Assembly (NCBI GenBank): GCA_013816685.1
Contig: JACDDX010000043.1
Span: forward strand, 1-9,436
DNA length: 9,436 nucleotides
DNA from: Gemmatimonadales bacterium
GTDB lineage: Bacteria > Gemmatimonadota > Gemmatimonadetes > Gemmatimonadales > GWC2-71-9
Reading direction: 5' to 3'
Part shown: piece by piece, positions 1 to 5,870 of the stretch
Layout: the number at the start of each line of letters is the position of its first letter
Position numbering within the stretch: the stretch's first letter is position 1
Notes under the pieces: generated by a model
Databases searched by the model: none
The model's input: the letters and a program-made list of their open reading frames with translations, nothing else
Told to the model about the DNA's origin: nothing
Program-made: the position numbers and the translations under genes

Positions 1-502
1 GCGCTATCGCGAGACCTACTGGAGCCGGTTCGAGGGTCGCTACTTCGCGGGAGACGGCGCCAAGCTCGACGACGAGGGCTACTGGTGGATTCTGGGACGG
101 GTGGACGACGTGCTCAACGTGGCGGGCCACCGCATCGGGACGATGGAGGTCGAGAGCGCGCTGGTGGACCATCCTGCAGTCGCCGAGGCGGCCGTCGTGG
201 GCAAGCACCACGACCTCAAGGGTCAGGCGCTCGCGGCGTTCGTCACGCTGAAGGAGGGAAACGAGCCGTCAGCCCAGCTCAAGGACGATCTCAAGGATCA
301 CGTCGCCAGGAAAATCGGCCCCATCGCGAAGCCGGACGACATCCTCTTTTCGGCCGACCTCCCCAAGACCCGGAGCGGCAAGATCATGCGGCGTCTGCTC
401 AAGGACATCGCGGAAGGTCGGGCGCTAGGAGACACCACCACCCTGGCCGATCCGGCGGTGGTGGGTCGGCTCAAGGAGCAGTATGAGGGACAGGAGAGCT
501 GA
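1..502 (+). CDS. acs: Acetyl-CoA synthetase, C-terminal part (5' end outside window)
   Basis: This is the C-terminal ~166 residues of an AMP-forming acetate--CoA ligase, which makes acetyl-CoA from acetate, ATP and CoA in the cytoplasm. The first full codon is at base 2, and the open frame runs in from the left edge. Visible elements are the YFAGDGAKLDDEGYWWI core stretch (A7-like), the hinge motif GRVDDVLNVAGHRIGT (usual form NVSGHR), and the A10 motif PKTRSGKIMRR. The catalytic lysine of A10 is codon 380-382; in this family it is the target of inhibitory acetylation by Pat-type acetyltransferases. The C-terminus (TTLADPAVVGRLKEQY) is typical of full-length Acs, so only the N-terminal ~480 residues are missing, by truncation at the window edge. 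The TGA stop lies 19 bp from the convergent kup stop. The Acs assignment is firm; a propionyl-CoA synthetase is less likely but cannot be excluded without the acyl-pocket residues. Confidence 0.93.
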   Translation, partial: RYRETYWSRFEGRYFAGDGAKLDDEGYWWILGRVDDVLNVAGHRIGTMEVESALVDHPAVAEAAVVGKHHDLKGQALAAFVTLKEGNEPSAQLKDDLKDHVARKIGPIAKPDDILFSADLPKTRSGKIMRRLLKDIAEGRALGDTTTLADPAVVGRLKEQYEGQES

Positions 503-525
503 CCAGCGTTGACCCAAACGGTCAG
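499..525. terminator. Weak inverted repeat between convergent acs and kup ends
   Basis: CTGACC (499-504) is the inverse of GGTCAG (520-525), and an alternative inner stem TGACC (510-514)/GGTCA (520-524) has a 5-nt CAAAC loop. Both stop codons lie inside the repeat. The stems are short (5-6 bp) and no T-run follows on either strand. This is only a possible bidirectional transcription end and may be chance. Confidence 0.25.
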
Positions 526-2483
526 AACTGGATCTGGGCGCCCAGCTCGACCACTCGGTTGGGTGGCAGCCCGAAGAAGGCGGTGGCGGACCGCGCGTTC
601 CGGGTCATGACGATGAAGAGCCGCTTCCGCCAGTACGCCATCGGGCTGGGGCCGGGCGGCAGGTCGGCGCCCGAAGGACCGGGGTTGATCGGAGCGGCAT
701 GGCGACGCTTGCCGGTCGGGATGAGAGTCTCTCGACCCAGGTAGAACGTGGTTTCCATCACCTTCACCGTCACCGGCCGGCCGTTCTCCCCCGTCTTCCC
801 CAGCAGTTGCAGCACCGAAGGGATGTCCGGCGTCTCCATGAAGCCGTAGTGCGCGATCACGAGGTAGAACCCCTCTTCCAGCTCCTTGCACTCGACCCGG
901 TCGGCCGGGCTGACCTGCGGAATTTCCTCCGTGACCACCGACATCAGCATCACCTTCTCGTGCAGCACCTTGTTGTGCTTGAGATGGTGCAGCAGCACCG
1001 GCGGCGCGCCGCTGGTGTAGCTGGTGAGGAAGACCGCCGTGCCGGGCACCCGGTGCGGCTGGCGTCGCGCGATGTCGGCGAGGAAAAGATCGAGCGGAAG
1101 GGTGTTTTCCTGGGCGAGCGCGATGAGTCGCGCCCGGCCTCGGCTCCAGGTCGTCATCAGCGTATAGACCGCCAGCGCGACGACCAGCGGGAACCAGCCG
1201 CCTTCCCTGATCTTGACGACATTGGCGCCGAAGAGTGCGAGATCAACCGTCATCAGCACGGCGGTGAGCCCGGCTGACCGCCAGAAAGGCCACTTCCAGC
1301 ATTCCCGGGTCACCGTGTGGAACAGCAGCGTCGTGATGATCATCGTGCCGGTGACCGCAACGCCGTAGGCCGCCGCCAGGTTCGCGACGCTCCGGAATCC
1401 GATGACCAGCGCCACGCAGCCGAGCCAGAGCGCGGTGTTGACCTCGGGGATGTATATCTGCCCCATCTCGGTCTTGGAGGTATGAATGATCGTGACTCGG
1501 GGACTGTAGCCCAGTTGCACCGCCTGACGGGTCAGGGAGAAGGCCCCCGAGATCAGCGCTTGCGATGCGACGATAGCCGCCGCGGTCGCAATGACGACCA
1601 TGGGATACAGGCCCCAGGTCGGCACCAGCGAGAAGAACGGATTCGATGCCGCGCTCGGATCGTCCAGCAGCAGCGCCGACTGTCCGAAGTAATTGAGCAG
1701 GAGACAGGGCAGGACCAACGAGAACCAAGTGATGCGTATGGGACGCTTGCCGAAGTGGCCCATATCCGCATACAGCGCCTCGGCGCCGGTCAGCGCCAGC
1801 ACCACGGCCCCCAGCACAAGAAAACCCCGGACCCCGTCACGAAGGAAGAGATCGACCGCGTACCACGGGTTGATCGCCTTGAGCACTTCCGGCCGCATCA
1901 TGATCCCGCGCACGCCCAGTACCGCGATCGCGGCGAACCAGACGGCCATGATAGGGCCAAAGACCCGGCCGATGCCGGCCGTACCCCGCCGTTGGACCAT
2001 GAACACAACGCTCAGGATCACGACCGCGATGGGCCACACGTAACGCTCCAACGCCGGGGTTGCGACGTTGAGGCCTTCCACCGCGCCCAGCACCGAGATC
2101 GCGGGCGTGATCACGCCATCGCCGTAGAGCAGCGCTGCGCCGAAGAGTCCGAGCCCGATCAGGACGACCCGCGATCCAGTGGTCTTGCCGTGGGGCCGAA
2201 CCAGGGCCAGGAGCGCCAGGATGCCGCCTTCACCCCGGTTGTCGGCCTGCAGCACGAACAGGACGTACTTGATCGACACCACGAAGTTGATCGCCCAGAA
2301 CACGAGCGACAACACACCGATGACATTGGCGGGAGTCGGCGGAATGCTGTGCGTGCCGCTGAAGCACTCCTTTAATGCGTAGAGCGGGCTGGTGCCGATG
2401 TCGCCGTACACCACCCCGAGGGCGGTGAGCGCCAGAAGGGCCAGCGCTCCGCCGCGCGGCGGAGCCTTGTCGGGCGCGGACAC
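522..2483 (-). CDS. kup: Kup-family low-affinity potassium uptake transporter
   Basis: This 653-aa protein of the KUP/HAK/KT family is an inner-membrane K+ importer, thought to work as a K+/H+ symporter. E. coli Kup has 622 aa, so this one is full length. Signature segments are GVVYGDIGTSPLYA at residues 23-36, DNRGEGG at 81-87 in the first cytoplasmic loop, and YGDGVITPAISVLGAVEG at 120-137. About twelve hydrophobic segments extend to roughly residue 450. A cytoplasmic C-terminal domain follows, ending in the family-typical FFGLPPNRVVELGAQIQF. The start is a GTG placed directly after the TGA of the VKOR gene (TGAGTG), with no clear Shine-Dalgarno. Translation therefore probably depends on ribosomes finishing the upstream gene. 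It is the last gene of the minus-strand operon. Its link to a disulfide-bond module is unusual; no functional tie is obvious beyond shared transcription. Confidence 0.95.
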   Translation of the reverse strand: MSAPDKAPPRGGALALLALTALGVVYGDIGTSPLYALKECFSGTHSIPPTPANVIGVLSLVFWAINFVVSIKYVLFVLQADNRGEGGILALLALVRPHGKTTGSRVVLIGLGLFGAALLYGDGVITPAISVLGAVEGLNVATPALERYVWPIAVVILSVVFMVQRRGTAGIGRVFGPIMAVWFAAIAVLGVRGIMMRPEVLKAINPWYAVDLFLRDGVRGFLVLGAVVLALTGAEALYADMGHFGKRPIRITWFSLVLPCLLLNYFGQSALLLDDPSAASNPFFSLVPTWGLYPMVVIATAAAIVASQALISGAFSLTRQAVQLGYSPRVTIIHTSKTEMGQIYIPEVNTALWLGCVALVIGFRSVANLAAAYGVAVTGTMIITTLLFHTVTRECWKWPFWRSAGLTAVLMTVDLALFGANVVKIREGGWFPLVVALAVYTLMTTWSRGRARLIALAQENTLPLDLFLADIARRQPHRVPGTAVFLTSYTSGAPPVLLHHLKHNKVLHEKVMLMSVVTEEIPQVSPADRVECKELEEGFYLVIAHYGFMETPDIPSVLQLLGKTGENGRPVTVKVMETTFYLGRETLIPTGKRRHAAPINPGPSGADLPPGPSPMAYWRKRLFIVMTRNARSATAFFGLPPNRVVELGAQIQF

Positions 2484-2921
2484 TCAGCTTGGCTCGATGG
2501 GCAGGGCGAGGCGGCGGCGGTCGAGCAGGGCGAGGGTAAAGACGGTTGTGACGATCACCGCCGACCCGACGCACCAGCGGCAGATCGCATGGATCACGAA
2601 CAGCTCGAGCCAGGTCAGGTAGGCGGCGAACAGCACGCCAAGGCCGGAGAGTGCGGTCAGAAGATCGGACGGCCACCGCTGAGCGGCGGCACCCGGCTGG
2701 AGCGCAACGAGGCTGAGGACCAGCAGGGCGACGTAGCCTGCGACGCCGATCAGCGCGACGTCGACACCGGCGAAACGGCTCCAGCTGCTCATCTGGACCG
2801 TCTCGCATCCGCCGCTGCCGCAGGCGAGCGTCCCGATGCGTCCGATCTTGTAGAGGTAGAGGTACGCGGCCACCAAGAGCCCGATGAGGCTCATCAGGGC
2901 CGCGCCCATCCGATAGATCAT
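2484..2921 (-). CDS. VKOR-family membrane protein, DsbA-reoxidising quinone reductase
   Basis: This 145-aa integral membrane protein belongs to the vitamin K epoxide reductase family. In bacteria lacking DsbB, such proteins re-oxidise DsbA and pass electrons to quinones. Four hydrophobic segments (about 8-24, 54-74, 88-109, 112-133) match the four-helix VKOR fold. All four redox cysteines are present: the periplasmic loop pair C34/C39 (ACGSGGC) and the quinone-side C114-R-W-C117 (CXXC) in the last helix. The chosen ATG (2919-2921) overlaps the stop of the upstream DsbA gene as ATGA. A longer in-frame ORF reaches 3095, but it only shadows DsbA and its N-terminal part is non-hydrophobic and Arg-rich. 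The protein is a stand-alone VKOR, not fused to a thioredoxin domain as in cyanobacteria. Its position next to DsbA strongly supports the partnership. The family call is firm; the DsbB-like role is inferred from family and context. Confidence 0.92.
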   Translation of the reverse strand: MIYRMGAALMSLIGLLVAAYLYLYKIGRIGTLACGSGGCETVQMSSWSRFAGVDVALIGVAGYVALLVLSLVALQPGAAAQRWPSDLLTALSGLGVLFAAYLTWLELFVIHAICRWCVGSAVIVTTVFTLALLDRRRLALPIEPS

Positions 2922-3598
2922 GTGCGGGGTCGAGGCGCCAGGGAGTCCACCAGCCGGCTGATGGCGTCGGAGTCGAAGCGGCCTCGGTACAAACGGCCCC
3001 CGACCAGCAGCGTCGGCGTCGAGCTCACGCCGAGGCGCTGACCCTCGTCGAGGCTCGCCTGGATGCGCCCGGCGAACTGGTGGGATTTCATGCACTGGTC
3101 GTAGCGGCCCAGATCGAGACCAGTGGCTTTGGCGTAGTTGCGAAAGGCGTCACCAGCATCACTTCCCTCGGCCCAGTCCTGCTGCCCCTCGTAGATCCGC
3201 TGGTGCTGCGGCCAGAACTTTCCCTGGTCGTCGGCGCAGGCGGCGCTGTGCGCGGCCAGCCGAGAGAAGGGATGCTGCGCCAGCGGGAAATCGCGGTACA
3301 CCCATCGGAGCCGTCCCGTCTGAATCAATCGCTCGTCAATGGTGGGCATCTGGAGCGTGGCGAATGTCTGGCAGAACGGGCACTGGTAGTCGGCGAACTC
3401 GACGATCTCCACTGGCGCGTTCGGCGCACCCTTCACGTACCCGTGAAACCCGGCGGTGTCACCGGGTTGGATGGCGACATTCGCGGGAATGCTGACGGTC
3501 GCCGGCCGGGCCACCAGGTAGGCCAGCAAGGCCAGACCCACCAACGCGACGCCGGCGAGCACGAGATAGAATCGATTCATTCCGCGGGGCGCCGCCAT
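2918..3598 (-). CDS. DsbA-like membrane-anchored thiol-disulfide oxidoreductase
   Basis: This 226-aa protein combines an N-terminal signal anchor (about residues 10-29) with a DsbA/thioredoxin-4-type domain. It probably introduces disulfides into secreted proteins in the periplasm. The active site is C73-P-F-C76 in FADYQCPFC, and the cis-proline loop is SSTP (P195). C121 and C169 are further cysteines that could form a second, structural disulfide. The start is ambiguous. ATG 3596-3598 has a good GGAGGA Shine-Dalgarno 9 nt upstream. ATG 3578-3580 (MNRFYL...) forms an ATGA overlap with the stop of the preceding gene, as at the next junction; either gives a sound signal anchor. The stop overlaps the VKOR start by 4 bp. 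With VKOR downstream it forms a donor/re-oxidiser pair. No DsbC/DsbD-type isomerase components are seen here. Confidence 0.92.
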   Translation of the reverse strand: MAAPRGMNRFYLVLAGVALVGLALLAYLVARPATVSIPANVAIQPGDTAGFHGYVKGAPNAPVEIVEFADYQCPFCQTFATLQMPTIDERLIQTGRLRWVYRDFPLAQHPFSRLAAHSAACADDQGKFWPQHQRIYEGQQDWAEGSDAGDAFRNYAKATGLDLGRYDQCMKSHQFAGRIQASLDEGQRLGVSSTPTLLVGGRLYRGRFDSDAISRLVDSLAPRPRT

Positions 3599-3879
3599 GG
3601 TTCGTCGTCCTCCGGGTCGTCGCGGCTGAACGGGTCACTCCGTTGCGCCTCGTCGACGATGCGGCGGCGATCAGCCGCTTCTGGGGTCTCGTAGGTGCTT
3701 CGGACCTCGTAATGGAACAGCTCGCTGCGCGCATCGCCCATCAGGCGCAGCAGCTCCGGTCCACCGCCCAGAAGCTGACCCGCCCCATCCAGCTCGATGA
3801 TCCGCTGCGCCAGCGCCCGCAGCAGGGCGGCGAGCCGGTCGGCTCGCGCCTCGTCGTACACTTCGTCGTGCTCTGCCAT
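3577..3879 (-). CDS. Hypothetical charged 100-aa protein, first gene of DsbA-VKOR-Kup operon
   Basis: I do not recognise this 100-aa protein. It is soluble and strongly charged, with no signal peptide, membrane segment or cysteine. Residues about 10-35 (ARADRLAALLRALAQRIIEL) look helical and amphipathic. A second probable helix lies around LLRLMGDARSELFHYEVR, and an acidic disordered tail (SRDDPEDDEPW) ends the protein. The ATG at 3877-3879 is preceded by GAGG at a 5-nt spacing. The TGA overlaps the alternative DsbA ATG as ATGA, so it is a genuine operon member rather than a stray ORF. Because it is cytoplasmic and lacks Cys, it cannot itself join the thiol relay. A regulatory or assembly role is possible but nothing in the sequence shows it. 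Its intact frame, ribosome site and overlap argue that it is real. Confidence 0.7.
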   Translation of the reverse strand: MAEHDEVYDEARADRLAALLRALAQRIIELDGAGQLLGGGPELLRLMGDARSELFHYEVRSTYETPEAADRRRIVDEAQRSDPFSRDDPEDDEPWRRPAE

Positions 3880-4067
3880 GGGTACCTCGAGGACCAGCTC
3901 GGCGGTCCTCGGTCGAGTTCAGGGAGGTAAAGAGCGATAAAATGTAATGGGGAACCCACCCGCGAGGGGAAATTGAGGGGTACCAGCGAGGCCTCGGGTC
4001 CGATATATTACTTCTCGGTCAAATACATGTGGATGCGTTTCCTGCCAAGAGCCAAAAAGGACGGTAG
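3880..4067. promoter_or_regulatory. Divergent intergenic region, candidate promoters
   Basis: This is the largest non-coding gap in the window (188 bp), lying between two divergently transcribed genes, so it should hold promoters for both. It contains the only markedly AT-rich pockets in the neighbourhood: GATAAAATGTAAT (3936-3948) and GATATATTA (4002-4010). TATATT at 4004-4009 is a plausible -10 for the rightward gene, and TACATT or TTTTAT on the minus strand near 3937-3946 for the leftward operon. No good -35 hexamer stands at 16-18 bp from any of them, so exact sites cannot be assigned. GAGGGG occurs twice (3964-3969, 3975-3980), spaced 11 bp start to start, one helical turn. It could be an operator, but it is short. 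Confidence 0.35.
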
Positions 4068-4071
4068 ATGA
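4027..4071 (+). CDS. Possible 14-codon leader ORF overlapping the next start
   Basis: The ORF ATG TGG ATG CGT ... encodes MWMRFLPRAKKDGR and ends in TGA at 4069-4071. That stop overlaps the ATG of the 87-aa gene as ATGA. It has no convincing Shine-Dalgarno. It may be a coupling leader peptide or a chance ORF; only the exact 4-bp overlap argues for function. Confidence 0.25.
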   Translation: MWMRFLPRAKKDGR

Positions 4072-4331
4072 CGAAAAAGAAACTCCAGAGCTCCTCAGAA
4101 GCGGTGTCGTTCGCGCAGGCGCGCGATGAGTTGTTCAGCCACGTTCTTCGGTGCGGCGTCATTGACGCTCTGCCAGAGCACCAGAAGGAGTGGTTCGACG
4201 ATACCATGCTGTATCTCGCCGATCGGTACGATGATCTGACCGCGGAGGAGTTGGCCCAGCTTCGAACCCTGGGTGAGCGCTTCTCGCAGCCGGTTCGGCG
4301 GGGCCAGCCTGTGGAGTCGGGAGCGGCGTAA
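4068..4331 (+). CDS. Hypothetical 87-aa protein with its own terminator
   Basis: This small soluble protein is not recognised. The N-terminus is basic (MTKKK). The middle (about 14-70) is predicted helical, with FAQARDELFSHVLRCGV and an acidic, aromatic HQKEWFDDTMLYLADRYDD stretch. The helix around LTAEELAQLRTLGERF is followed by a short basic, Pro-containing tail. It has one cysteine (C29) and no membrane segment. The start is supported by AAGGA six bases upstream of ATG. The gene is monocistronic: a divergent promoter region lies upstream, and the TAA stop sits inside a hairpin with an intrinsic terminator 30 bases on. Having its own ribosome site and terminator makes it a real expressed gene. 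The function is unknown. Confidence 0.72.
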   Translation: MTKKKLQSSSEAVSFAQARDELFSHVLRCGVIDALPEHQKEWFDDTMLYLADRYDDLTAEELAQLRTLGERFSQPVRRGQPVESGAA

Positions 4332-4342
4332 GCCTTACGCCG
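4324..4342 (+). other. Perfect hairpin spanning the stop codon
   Basis: CGGCGTAA (4324-4331) and TTACGCCG (4335-4342) form a perfect 8-bp stem with a 3-nt loop. The TAA stop of the 87-aa gene forms the loop-proximal end of the 5' arm. No T-run follows directly, so alone it is not a canonical terminator. It sits 17 bases before one and may protect the mRNA 3' end or aid termination. Confidence 0.5.
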
Positions 4343-4359
4343 ACGGTTGTTTGACGAAT

Positions 4360-4392
4360 CGCCCCGGGGCTTTTGCCCGGGGCGCTTTTATT
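4360..4392 (+). terminator. Intrinsic terminator, probably bidirectional
   Basis: CGCCCCGGG (4360-4368) and CCCGGGGCG (4376-4384) form a perfect 9-bp GC stem with a GCTTTTG loop, followed by CTTTTATT (4385-4392). It ends the 87-aa gene on +. Its T-tail overlaps the TAA stop (4388-4390) of the convergent minus gene. On the minus strand the hairpin follows that stop with a weaker ATTCGTC tail, so it may serve both genes. Confidence 0.88.
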
Positions 4393-4861
4393 GATGCGAA
4401 TTCCGCCAACGCCAGCGATACCCAGCCGACAGTCGGACCCCACCCCCGACACCCGCCTCCAGCGCCCACCCCGACCCGGCACCGGGGTCCCGCTCCACCC
4501 CGGCGGTCACTATCAGATAGCCCCGGTCGGCCGAGCCAACGATGGCGGCGACGCCGCCGCCCAAGTACCAGCCAAGTCCACGCCGTGTCAGCGGGTTGAG
4601 CAGAAAGCTGATGAGCGCTTCAGCGCGCCACGCCACTACGCTCCCGGCGACGCCCAGCCCAGCAACGGCTGAGAGACGGGTTCTCGGGGACAGTCGTAGC
4701 CCTCCATACGCCCCCGCCACTGCCACCGCAGGATCGGACGCGGTCACCACTACCTGGAAACCAGCTTCCTTTACCTGCTGCGCTCCGAGAGCTGTCAGGC
4801 CGATCCCCCCGGAACCTAGGCACCCCATGCCGATGACCAGGCTAATCCAGCGCAAGCTCAT
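4388..4861 (-). CDS. Small secreted beta-rich protein, possible outer-membrane barrel
   Basis: This 157-aa protein has a signal peptide: MSLR, then a hydrophobic/glycine core to about residue 26, and a likely cleavage at LGA-QQ near 27-28. The mature ~130 residues are a run of alternating hydrophobic and small residues with Gly/Ala-rich strands (about 45-57, 60-73, 76-87, 96-108, 114-124, 131-139, 140-151). This matches a small outer-membrane-type barrel of about eight strands, like OmpX/OmpA-size proteins. The C-terminus (GYRWRWRNSHQ) is not the usual terminal aromatic residue. No sequence family is recognised. The start at 4861 overlaps the OsmC gene end by 20 bp. A second ATG (4826-4828) would avoid the overlap but loses the positive N-region of the signal, so the longer form is preferred. 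It is the last gene of the cluster and ends at the shared terminator. Confidence 0.7.
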   Translation of the reverse strand: MSLRWISLVIGMGCLGSGGIGLTALGAQQVKEAGFQVVVTASDPAVAVAGAYGGLRLSPRTRLSAVAGLGVAGSVVAWRAEALISFLLNPLTRRGLGWYLGGGVAAIVGSADRGYLIVTAGVERDPGAGSGWALEAGVGGGVRLSAGYRWRWRNSHQ

Positions 4862-5264
4862 GGGTGATCCGGATATCCGAGGCGAGCGAGTGAATCACCG
4901 AGCGGTACTTATCGAGGGACAGAGCCACGGCCCGCCTAGCCTTGGCCAGATCCAGACCCGCGCCCGACAGATGGTAAACCAAATGGATCGCCACGAATCG
5001 TCTGGGCTGCTCGGCCCGGCGCTCACCGAGCACCTCGATACGGCATCGGTGCAGCTCGACCCGCATCTTCGCCAGAATACTGACGACGTCAGCGCCGCTG
5101 CAGGCAGCGGCCGCGACCAGCAATGTGAGGACGGTCCCCGGTGCGTCGGTGTTGTCGCCATCGATTCGGAGCTCCGGGCCGCCCGGTTCGCCACCGTCGA
5201 CCGCCAGCCCGCCGCTCCAACTCAGCACCACCTGTCGGGTGCCGCCACGGATTCCCTCCGACAT
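4842..5264 (-). CDS. OsmC/Ohr-family protein lacking the second redox cysteine
   Basis: This 140-aa OsmC-family protein resembles the YhfA-like branch. Family members are dimeric cytoplasmic peroxide reductases that use a pair of cysteines. The first motif is intact: LLVAAAACSGADVVSIL with C55, followed by KMR. The second motif, usually KYCSV, here reads K119-Y-R-S-V, so the resolving cysteine is Arg121 (codon CGC at 4902-4904, one transition from TGC). The only other cysteine is C74 (HRCRIEV), which lies in a strand and is not known as catalytic. Length and C-terminus (ITHEL, compare ITHDY in relatives) are normal, so the protein is not truncated. The ATG abuts the TGA of the phosphatidyltransferase gene (TGAATG), implying coupling. 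It may be a one-Cys peroxidase needing an external thiol, or a non-peroxidase binding protein. The family is certain; the activity is not. Confidence 0.88.
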   Translation of the reverse strand: MSEGIRGGTRQVVLSWSGGLAVDGGEPGGPELRIDGDNTDAPGTVLTLLVAAAACSGADVVSILAKMRVELHRCRIEVLGERRAEQPRRFVAIHLVYHLSGAGLDLAKARRAVALSLDKYRSVIHSLASDIRITHELALD

Positions 5265-5810
5265 TCAGTTACCAAGCCGGCGCCCGGCCTCGGGAGCCAC
5301 GCGGATGTAATCGACGATCGCGAAGACGGCCATCGCCCCGGTGACCCAGGCCAGCGCCCGTAACAGCCCCGACTCGGTCAGGAACGCGACGAGGGTGATC
5401 ATCTGCGCCAGCGTTACGGCCTTGCCCGACCAGCGCGCCGGAATCGTGCGCGGATGTCGGGACACGACCGTGGTGGCGAAGGCCAGCGTCGCCACGATGT
5501 CACGCAGCAGCAGGATCACGATTTCGAGGGGCCGGAGGCGGCCCGATAGCGCGACGACCGCAACCGCGGCGGCCACGAACAGCTTGTCGGCAATCGGGTC
5601 GAGCACCGGCCCCGTGCGCGAGCCGCCATACCGGCGGGCAAGCTGGCCATCCAGCAGATCGCTTATCCCGGCGGCACCGAGAATGGCGAGGCGCCAACCC
5701 TGGTCTGGCACCAGCAGGAATGCGACCGCGAGCGGCACGCGCGCGAGGGTGACCAGATCGGCCACGACGATTCCCGGCGTCAGACGCGCGAGACTGTCTT
5801 GCTCGCCCAT
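5265..5810 (-). CDS. CDP-alcohol phosphatidyltransferase, PgsA-like
   Basis: This 181-aa inner-membrane enzyme of the CDP-alcohol phosphatidyltransferase family transfers a phosphatidyl group from CDP-diacylglycerol. The best guess is phosphatidylglycerophosphate synthase, from size, the LVTLARVPLA N-terminus and the ARWSGKAVTLAQM segment; a cardiolipin or other phosphatidyl-alcohol synthase remains possible. The catalytic block spans residues 51-75, DLLDGQLAR...G...D...D, with D51, D54, D71 and D75 as the metal and nucleophile residues. Between AR and G there are seven residues (RYGGSRT) instead of the family's usual eight. About five to six hydrophobic segments follow the family pattern. 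The ATG at 5808-5810 has no Shine-Dalgarno. An upstream GTG (5832-5834, adding VSEISPAR) preceded by a G-rich stretch is an alternative. The frame stays open to 6284, but that part only shadows the divergent gene. First gene of the cluster with OsmC and the beta-rich protein. Confidence 0.88.
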   Translation of the reverse strand: MGEQDSLARLTPGIVVADLVTLARVPLAVAFLLVPDQGWRLAILGAAGISDLLDGQLARRYGGSRTGPVLDPIADKLFVAAAVAVVALSGRLRPLEIVILLLRDIVATLAFATTVVSRHPRTIPARWSGKAVTLAQMITLVAFLTESGLLRALAWVTGAMAVFAIVDYIRVAPEAGRRLGN

Positions 5811-5870
5811 CCGGGCCGGACTAATTTCGGACACCCACCCCCCTGCTCCCGATGCGGACGTGAGGACCTC

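Noticed and set aside
85..486. 133-codon + frame overlapping the acs end
   Set aside because: Gly/Arg-rich frame-shifted shadow of the acetyl-CoA synthetase coding sequence.
1317..2375. 352-codon + strand open frame opposite kup
   Set aside because: Low-complexity Arg/Asp/His/Gln composition, antisense to an unmistakable Kup sequence.
2922..3095. N-terminal extension of the VKOR frame to 3095
   Set aside because: The added residues are Arg/Pro-rich and lie inside the DsbA gene. The ATGA overlap marks the true start at 2921.
4542..5363. 273-codon + strand open frame over the OsmC cluster
   Set aside because: It spans three minus-strand genes, has a Ser/Pro/Ala/Arg-rich sequence without motifs, and the minus-strand OsmC reading is clearly genuine.
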